Assembly: GCF_004104075.1 (NCBI RefSeq)
Contig: NZ_QOVK01000023.1
Coordinates: 1-64,000 of the forward strand
DNA: 64,000 nucleotides
Source: Leeuwenhoekiella polynyae
Lineage (GTDB): Bacteria > Bacteroidota > Bacteroidia > Flavobacteriales > Flavobacteriaceae
Reading direction: 5' to 3'
Shown here: one piece after another, positions 58,527-64,000 of the stretch
Numbering within the stretch: the stretch's first letter is position 1
Layout: every line of letters begins with the position of its first letter
Notes under the pieces: model-generated
The model's database searches: none
Told to the model about the DNA's origin: nothing
Seen by the model: the letters and a program-made list of their open reading frames with translations, nothing else
Translations under genes and position numbers: made by a program

Positions 58527-58790
58527 TTAATCTTTTTTAGAATTTTTATGTGAGTTTTCGCCTTTTATGGGAGGGACGGGATCGTAACCAGATCCACCCC
58601 AGGGATTACAGCTGGCAATACGTTTTATAGAGAGCCATGTTCCTTTTATAGGGCCGTGTTTTTCTATCGCCTGCACGCTGTAGTGTGAGCAAGTGGGCTC
58701 ATACCTACAAGCAGGTGGTAATAGGGGAGAAATGAATTTCTGATAAATACGAATGGGAAAAATCAGTATTTTTTTTGCTAGACTTTTCAC
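58527..58790 (-). CDS. yidD: Membrane protein insertion efficiency factor YidD
   Basis: An 87-residue protein with the YidD core: [26 protein letters not shown] followed by [25 protein letters not shown]. The four conserved Cys residues are present. It is thought to assist YidC-dependent membrane insertion. The C-terminal tail is charged. It is 12 nt downstream of cysS and 48 nt upstream of lgt. Confidence 0.95.
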   Translation of the reverse strand: MKSLAKKILIFPIRIYQKFISPLLPPACRYEPTCSHYSVQAIEKHGPIKGTWLSIKRIASCNPWGGSGYDPVPPIKGENSHKNSKKD

Positions 58791-58802
58791 CGTTTTCAGA
58801 TT

Positions 58803-60290
58803 TTAAGATAGGGTATACGTTGTTCCTTCTCGACCATCTTTTAGTTGAATTCCCAATTCTAAAAGTTGATCTCTGATCTGATCGCTAGTAGTAAAATCTT
58901 TATTGGCTCTAGCTTCTTTTCTAAGTTGGATCAATAGCTCTATCGCTCCATTCAGTTTGTCTGTATTAGCTTCTGCTACCGCATTAACATCTTCAAGGCC
59001 TAAAATATCAAAAACAAATGCATGAGTACTCTCTTTAAAGAGTTCGAGATCTGCTTGAGATATCTTTGCTTTGCCATCCTTTATCTGATGAATAAACTTT
59101 GCTGCCTCAAAAAGTTGAGCGATTAAGATGGGTGAATTAAAATCATCATTCATCGCATCGTAGCAAGCTTGTTTCCAGCTTGATATATCTAGTGAACTTG
59201 TTTCAGAAACAGGGAGCGCCTCTAGTAAATTCACGGCTTCCATAAGGCGGTTAAACCCTTTTTCGCTAGCTAATAAAGCATCATTACTGAAATCTAAAAC
59301 ACTTCGGTAATGCGCCTGCATGATAAAAAAGCGGGCAACGCTAGGGGAGAAGCCTTTAGTTAAAAACGGACTGTCACCCGTAAAGATTTGTGCAGGAAAA
59401 ATATTGTTTCCGTCACTTTTAGACATTTTCTTTCCATTCAATGTAAGCATATTAGCATGTAGCCAATAATTCACCGGATTTTTACCATTTGAAGCTTCAG
59501 ACTGTGCGATCTCACACTCGTGATGTGGGAATTTTAAATCCATACCGCCACCATGAATGTCAAATTGTTCACCGAGATATTTGGTGCTCATTGCTGTACA
59601 CTCCAGATGCCATCCCGGGAAACCGTCTCCCCAGGGTGATGGCCAGCGCATAATGTGCTGGGGTTCGGCTTTTTTCCAAAGTGCAAAATCCTGAGCGTTT
59701 TTCTTTTCGCTTTGCGCAGCCAATTCACGCGTATTCGTGATCATATCTTCCAGGTTGCGACCACTTAACTTTCCGTATTCATGATCCTCATTAAACTTGA
59801 GTACATCAAAATAAACGGAACCATTTTTCTCATAAGCAAACCCATTATCAATGATCTCTTTAATGATCTCGATTTGCTCAATGATATGACCGGTTGCAGT
59901 GGGTTCTATACTGGGAGGAAGGCAGTTGAATTTTTGTAGAATAGTGTGAAAGTCGATGGTGTACTGTTGTACAACTTCCATAGGTTCTATTTGTTCGAGG
60001 CGTGCTTTTTTTGCAATTTTATCTTCGCCTTCATCCGCATCGTCTGTAAGATGACCTGCGTCTGTAATGTTCCTTACATAACGTACTTTATACCCTAAAT
60101 GTTTCAGATATCTAAAGATCATATCAAAAGACATAAAGGTGCGTACATTGCCCAGATGTACATTGCTGTAGACCGTAGGGCCACAAACATACATCCCAAC
60201 ATTTCCGTCTAAAAGAGGTTTAAAAGTTTCTTTTTGACCGCTTAGAGAATTGTAAAGTGTGATGTTTTGCTTTTGGTATAAGGTCGACAT
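58803..60290 (-). CDS. cysS: Cysteine-tRNA ligase
   Basis: A 495-residue class I synthetase. HIGH-type motif in [17 protein letters not shown] (zinc ligand Cys and HLGN), further zinc ligands in WHLECTAMS and [10 protein letters not shown], and the KMSKSDGNN motif. The C-terminal DALR/anticodon region follows. It charges tRNA-Cys. It is the second gene of the folE unit, 70 nt downstream of folE. Confidence 0.97.
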   Translation of the reverse strand: MSTLYQKQNITLYNSLSGQKETFKPLLDGNVGMYVCGPTVYSNVHLGNVRTFMSFDMIFRYLKHLGYKVRYVRNITDAGHLTDDADEGEDKIAKKARLEQIEPMEVVQQYTIDFHTILQKFNCLPPSIEPTATGHIIEQIEIIKEIIDNGFAYEKNGSVYFDVLKFNEDHEYGKLSGRNLEDMITNTRELAAQSEKKNAQDFALWKKAEPQHIMRWPSPWGDGFPGWHLECTAMSTKYLGEQFDIHGGGMDLKFPHHECEIAQSEASNGKNPVNYWLHANMLTLNGKKMSKSDGNNIFPAQIFTGDSPFLTKGFSPSVARFFIMQAHYRSVLDFSNDALLASEKGFNRLMEAVNLLEALPVSETSSLDISSWKQACYDAMNDDFNSPILIAQLFEAAKFIHQIKDGKAKISQADLELFKESTHAFVFDILGLEDVNAVAEANTDKLNGAIELLIQLRKEARANKDFTTSDQIRDQLLELGIQLKDGREGTTYTLS

Positions 60291-60360
60291 AGGTTATTTG
60301 TTATGCGTGCTTTAAAGCGTATTATTTATATAGAAACAAGTCTGAAACTAAAATGCGTAA

Positions 60361-61047
60361 TTAGAAAGGGGTATCAAGTTTAATATAATCTAAAAATTCG
60401 CGTCTTACCGCTTCTTCTTTGAACTTACCACCAAACTCACTGGTTACTGTGCTGCTCTCAATGTCGCGAATTCCGCGGCTGTTTACGCAAAGATGTTTTG
60501 CGTCAATAACACAAGCAACATCCTGTGTGCCTAATACTTTTTGAAGTTCTTGAACCACTTGCATCGTAAGACGTTCTTGAACCTGAGGTCTTTTTGCATA
60601 ATAATCCACCACGCGATTCATTTTTGAAAGTCCAACCACGCTACCGTTTGAAATATAAGCAACATGCGCTCTTCCTACGATTGGTAATAAGTGATGTTCG
60701 CAAGTAGAATAGACCGTAATGTTTTTTTCTACAAGCATCTCACCGTACTTGTAATTGTTGTCAAAAGTAGAAGCTTTGGGTTTGCGGGCCGGGTTTAAAC
60801 CGCCAAAGATTTCATTTACAAACATTTTGGCAACACGGTTAGGAGTGCCTTTTAAGCTATCGTCTGTAAGATCTAATCCTAGCGTTTGCATGATGCGTGC
60901 AACATCTTCTTTTATAAGTTCAATCTTCTCAGAATCACTTAATTTAAAAGCGTCATCTCTTAGAGGGGTTTCTGCAGATGTACTGTGATGGTTGTCACCT
61001 ATTTCATCGATTGCTTTCAATTCTTCGTTCTCAAAATTCATTTTCAT
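60361..61047 (-). CDS. folE: GTP cyclohydrolase I
   Basis: A 228-residue enzyme for the first step of tetrahydrofolate (and 7-deazapurine) synthesis. Zinc ligands are Cys and His of STCEHHLLPI and Cys of AKHLCVNSRG. The other conserved parts are NRVAKMFVNEIFGGLNP and GLSKMNRVVDYYAKRPQVQERL. The N-terminal extension of about 40 residues is not conserved. GTP cyclohydrolase I also supplies the precursor used by the queuosine pathway (see queE). A -7 box lies at 61082-61089. Confidence 0.96.
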   Translation of the reverse strand: MKMNFENEELKAIDEIGDNHHSTSAETPLRDDAFKLSDSEKIELIKEDVARIMQTLGLDLTDDSLKGTPNRVAKMFVNEIFGGLNPARKPKASTFDNNYKYGEMLVEKNITVYSTCEHHLLPIVGRAHVAYISNGSVVGLSKMNRVVDYYAKRPQVQERLTMQVVQELQKVLGTQDVACVIDAKHLCVNSRGIRDIESSTVTSEFGGKFKEEAVRREFLDYIKLDTPF

Positions 61048-61081
61048 AAAGCTATTAGTCGCCGCTTGGGCTAAAGGCTTG

Positions 61082-61089
61082 CAAAGATA
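61082..61089 (-). promoter_or_regulatory. -7 element of the folE operon promoter
   Basis: Reads TATCTTTG on the minus strand, 35 nt upstream of the folE ATG. A CTG in place of TTG lies at a 19-nt spacing. Confidence 0.55.
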
Positions 61090-61159
61090 GTTAAATTAAC
61101 AATTTAAACAGCTTAACGAGTCTATCTCATTTTTTGATTTGGTTATTATTTTTATCAAT

Positions 61160-61197
61160 AAAAAAAGCCCTCTAAATCAATGATTCAGAAGGCTTTT
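61160..61197 (-). terminator. Terminator of the FadL-like gene
   Basis: On the minus strand GCCTTCTGAATCA-like arm and TGATTTAGAGGGC-like arm form a stem with small mismatches, followed by a T-run (61160-61166), just past the gene stop. Confidence 0.7.
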
Positions 61198-61213
61198 AAG
61201 CATGTTATTGCTA

Positions 61214-62710
61214 TTATAGCTGAAATGTGACTGTAGCTAAAATATTTGTGTTTATGTTGTCTATAAAGGCAGTGTTTGTAAAAGCACCTTCGTAAAGGGC
61301 AGGGTTTTGTTCTTGTTTTGCCCAGTCGTAAGCAATATCAATTCGTGCATTGCCAAGTATATATCCTAATCCTAGAGAATAGCCTGTAGTGCTGCCTAGT
61401 GTTTCTTCATTTTTATACGGACTTTCAATAAATCGATATCCACCTCTGAAACTCCAATCTCCAGCTAAAAATTCACCTCCCAATTTATAGCTTGAAACAG
61501 CTTTTAATTGGCTGTTGATTTGATTATTCATTTGCTGAAAAAATGAATCTTCATCAGGAGAGTATTTCATCGAAGCATAATCCTGGTATGAATAATCAAA
61601 ACTTAAGAAACCAGAATTCCCGAAGATGTAAGCGATGCTACCCGTAGCTTTCCCGGGGGTACGTAGGTTGTAATCTTCATATATATTTACAACATTAGGG
61701 TTTAGTGTGACTTCGTCATTTATGCCTGATGTGGCTAAGTATTGCTCAGTTTCTTCTGAAATGGTAAAATAAGTAGGTGTGTCGTATGTAGCACCAACTC
61801 TTAGGGAGGGTGAGGCATGGTAAATACCACCTATTTGGGCAGAAACACCAGAGCCGTATGCTCTATATTCATTGTCAAAACGCAAACTGCTCACTGCATT
61901 ATTTATATTATCGGTATCTTCAAAGAATACAGTGTTTCTTGTGAAATTAAATGTATGTGCATTAAGGTTTAAGCCTAGATACAAGTTTTCGCTAAATTGA
62001 CCTGCAGCATTAAATGTGAATTTGCTGTTATTTCCTCGGGTTGTGTACTGATATTCCTGATCAAAAGAATTTCCGTTCTGAGCACTTACATAATCTGTGT
62101 TATCAAGATCTGAAGAAACCGGATCAATTAAATAACCTTGATAACCTAAAAAAGCTTGTTGTGTTCCAAAACTTTCATTCTCACCTAAAAATTGATATAA
62201 ATCTGCATTAGTCTCGCCAGGTTGCAATTCTAAAAGATCTAAAGGTGTGCCTTGTGCATAACCTAAAAAGTAATCAGCAATAGAATTATCACTAATTCCT
62301 GAAGCGATATAAGCATTGTCAAAATCGTTGGTTCTGTCATAATTAAAACCAAACGCGAATTTGCGAATTTTACCAATTCCGTTAGAAATAAACACGCCGC
62401 CAAATTGATTGAGATCTATATCAGAATCTTTGTTTGCGGTAATACCATCACTATAGTAAGTCTGATTATCATAAGCTCCAGAAGATAATGTTAGAGCAAC
62501 TGTGCTGTTATTAAAAATAGCAGATCCTGCAGGGTTATTATTAATGGCAGATATATCGCCACCCAATGCTCCAAAAGCGCCACCCGCACCGCGATATCTT
62601 GCGGTACCGGTAATATTCTGTGCACTATAACGCACTGCGTCTGCTACTGTTTGGGCAGTAAGATACTGCATACTTAAACCTATAGATAGGAGTATGAATA
62701 TTTTTTTCAT
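61214..62710 (-). CDS. OmpP1/FadL-family outer-membrane transporter
   Basis: A 498-residue protein with a signal peptide (MKKIFILLSIGLSMQYLTAQ) and the FadL-like N-terminus SAQNITGTARYRGAGGAFGALGGDISAINNNPAG, which carries the G-rich hatch and NPAG motif. A beta-barrel follows. Relatives transport hydrophobic compounds or, in this phylum, may take part in gliding or type IX secretion (PorV-like); which one applies cannot be told. The C-terminus ends with TVTFQL, an aromatic-containing strand. It is 32 nt downstream of the Ser/Arg-rich lipoprotein gene. Confidence 0.85.
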   Translation of the reverse strand: MKKIFILLSIGLSMQYLTAQTVADAVRYSAQNITGTARYRGAGGAFGALGGDISAINNNPAGSAIFNNSTVALTLSSGAYDNQTYYSDGITANKDSDIDLNQFGGVFISNGIGKIRKFAFGFNYDRTNDFDNAYIASGISDNSIADYFLGYAQGTPLDLLELQPGETNADLYQFLGENESFGTQQAFLGYQGYLIDPVSSDLDNTDYVSAQNGNSFDQEYQYTTRGNNSKFTFNAAGQFSENLYLGLNLNAHTFNFTRNTVFFEDTDNINNAVSSLRFDNEYRAYGSGVSAQIGGIYHASPSLRVGATYDTPTYFTISEETEQYLATSGINDEVTLNPNVVNIYEDYNLRTPGKATGSIAYIFGNSGFLSFDYSYQDYASMKYSPDEDSFFQQMNNQINSQLKAVSSYKLGGEFLAGDWSFRGGYRFIESPYKNEETLGSTTGYSLGLGYILGNARIDIAYDWAKQEQNPALYEGAFTNTAFIDNINTNILATVTFQL

Positions 62711-62742
62711 CTTAAAATAAATAATTGAATTATGTTTTAATT

Positions 62743-63906
62743 CTATCTGCCGCCACCGCGTCTTGAAGATCCTCCGCTGCTGCGGCTACCCCCACTACTA
62801 CGACTGCTCCCACCGCTAGAGCGAGCGGGTGATGCGCTTCGGGTAGGTGCGCTTCTTGATACAGAACTGCGCGATGAAGAACTACTTCTTGAATACGTGC
62901 TAGATCTGTTTGTCGTTGAAGGAGAAGATCTTCTAATGGTGCTGTTAGAATTAGAACTTCTGCTTATCGTGTTGCTATTGGTTCTGCGTGCTGTAGAATT
63001 ATAGATAGAATTAGAACTTCTTCCTGAAACTCTATTGCCATTTGTAGATGAACTTCTGCTGCTGCTTCTGGAAGGGTTTACACCTACATTGTTTCTACTA
63101 TAAGTACGACTTGTGCGGGCATAGTTAACGTCAGAAGATCTGCGAGAGCTGGTTCTTGCAGAGTTCGCTGTTCTGCTTCTTGAATAAGAACTATTAGATC
63201 TGCGGCTATTTGCATATGCGATTCTATCACTATTGTATCTAGAGTAATAATTATTTCTGTAAGCATTACGATAGCCGTAACCGTAATACGTGTTTAGGCC
63301 GTAGTATCCGTAGAAAGGACTAAATCCAAATCCCCAACCGTTATACGGGAATCCCCATCCGCCATAGCCCCAGCCATTATAGGCGTAACCATAACCTCCA
63401 TAAGGATTACCCCAGCCGTAACCGCCATAAGGGTAGCCCCAGCCGCCAAAACCTCCGTAGCCCCAACCGTTATTCCAAAAAGGTCTTGCGAATCCATAAC
63501 CCATATTTGGATAAAAGTTGGCATAGGTGTTAACTATAACTTCGTCATAGGTGTCTCCCCAGCCAGGCTGAGCATTATACGTTAAGCTTTCATTTAAAAT
63601 TGCTTCATCATCAGTGTACTCTGAGTTGGAAGAGTATGAATCGATATCAGTAAAAATTTCACCAGATTGTTGAGCAGCATCTAAATCTTCAGCACCTTGG
63701 TTGAAATAATTAGCATAAACGCTTCCATTTTCAGTTGATGCAACTTCTTGCTGCTGAACATTATCATTGTATACGCGAGTACTTCTTCCGTAAATTCCAT
63801 CATTCATAGCGTATTGTGAAGAACCACAAGAGGCTAATCCTGCAAGAGCAAGAAGTCCAAGTATCGGTTTAAGTAATGTTTTCTGAGTTATTTTCGAGCC
63901 GCGCAT
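62743..63906 (-). CDS. Lipoprotein with Gly/Tyr/Trp-rich and Ser/Arg-rich low-complexity segments
   Basis: A 387-residue protein. Lipoprotein signal with lipobox LASC (Cys27), then an acidic/Gln-rich part (residues 30-125). Residues about 135-215 are Gly/Tyr/Trp-rich (units such as GYGGWGYP and YNGWGYGG). Residues about 220-387 are Ser/Arg-rich with many SR, RSS and RSSG repeats and a Gly-Arg end (RRGGGR). No enzyme domain is recognised. It is strongly basic at the end and disordered by composition. Probably surface- or periplasm-facing. Confidence 0.7.
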   Translation of the reverse strand: MRGSKITQKTLLKPILGLLALAGLASCGSSQYAMNDGIYGRSTRVYNDNVQQQEVASTENGSVYANYFNQGAEDLDAAQQSGEIFTDIDSYSSNSEYTDDEAILNESLTYNAQPGWGDTYDEVIVNTYANFYPNMGYGFARPFWNNGWGYGGFGGWGYPYGGYGWGNPYGGYGYAYNGWGYGGWGFPYNGWGFGFSPFYGYYGLNTYYGYGYRNAYRNNYYSRYNSDRIAYANSRRSNSSYSRSRTANSARTSSRRSSDVNYARTSRTYSRNNVGVNPSRSSSRSSSTNGNRVSGRSSNSIYNSTARRTNSNTISRSSNSNSTIRRSSPSTTNRSSTYSRSSSSSRSSVSRSAPTRSASPARSSGGSSRSSGGSRSSGGSSRRGGGR

Positions 63907-64000
63907 ATCATCCGTATTTTATTGTTGTACATTGTAAATTTAGTTAGTTTTGCCGTCAATTTTATGCATTTAACAAAGATGTAGCAAAACTTTAAAACAC
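63907..64000. other. Upstream region of the Ser/Arg-rich lipoprotein gene
   Basis: Reading on the minus strand, a TTGAC-like box (about 63961) and TAAATTTA (about 63937-63944) are seen but with a 14-nt spacer and one mismatch, so no confident promoter. The window edge cuts it. Confidence 0.3.

Noticed and set aside
63084-63524. Minus-strand frames inside the Ser/Arg-rich lipoprotein gene
   Set aside because: Low-complexity DNA leaves alternative frames open; the lipobox and length support only the 387-residue frame.

Overview
This window is chromosomal DNA of a Bacteroidota bacterium, most likely a (probably marine) member of the Flavobacteriaceae. The support is: AT-rich sequence; promoters of the Bacteroidota type (TTG, about 19-24 nt, then TAnnTTTG) in front of many genes; a fused SecDF; a FadL/OmpP1-type outer-membrane protein; family proteins typical of this group (DUF2911, DUF6588, CtlX); and the gene order rplQ-carA-eno-gltA.

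Region 1 (1-1900): an Omp85-superfamily outer-membrane protein on the minus strand, divergent from the ribosomal cluster. Region 2 (1900-19125): the str-S10-spc-alpha superoperon, rpsL-rpsG-fusA-rpsJ-rplCDWB-rpsS-rplV-rpsC-rplP-rpmC-rpsQ-rplNXE-rpsN-rpsH-rplFR-rpsE-rpmD-rplO-secY-infA-rpmJ-rpsMKD-rpoA-rplQ. It is nearly gapless. The gaps that do exist (rpsJ/rplC, rpsN/rpsH, rpsK/rpsD, rpoA/rplQ) hold RNA hairpins that look like autoregulatory sites. tuf is absent from its usual place after fusA, and S14 and L36 are zinc-free forms. It ends at a strong terminator.

Region 3 (19127-25572): central metabolism on the plus strand: carA, eno, gltA and two amidino-hydrolases (a DDAH-like protein and CtlX). 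A 500-base intergenic region between eno and gltA carries a tandemly repeated motif coupled to two terminator-like hairpins. Region 4 (25569-43194): mixed housekeeping and accessory genes: a BCCT transporter, an SDR-DUF2867 protein, a small membrane-protein gene broken by an in-frame stop, argS, ffh, folD, polyphosphate glucokinase, an AI-2E-family permease, a VOC protein, rluF, an alpha/beta hydrolase, a cupin, a lipoprotein, a HerA-like ATPase, queE and a DUF2911 protein. Between ffh and folD sits a four-helix-bundle gene flanked by 23-base imperfect inverted repeats, which looks like a small mobile or repetitive unit.

Region 5 (43195-55970): asnB, gyrB, a DUF6588 protein and mdh on the plus strand; the cobalamin-dependent ribonucleotide reductase nrdJ on the minus strand; secDF on the plus strand. 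Region 6 (56040-63906): a minus-strand cluster folE-cysS-yidD-lgt-DUF192 lipoprotein-glsA, preceded by a FadL-like protein and a lipoprotein with Gly/Tyr/Trp-rich and Ser/Arg-rich low-complexity segments.

I see no tRNA, rRNA, CRISPR array, prophage, complete insertion sequence or replication origin. The most unusual items are the gltA-upstream tandem RNA element, the inverted-repeat-flanked four-helix-bundle unit, the gyrB leader with alternative pairings, the pseudoknot-like rpsD leader, the broken 67-codon membrane-protein gene, and two coding-like fragments in intergenic DNA.
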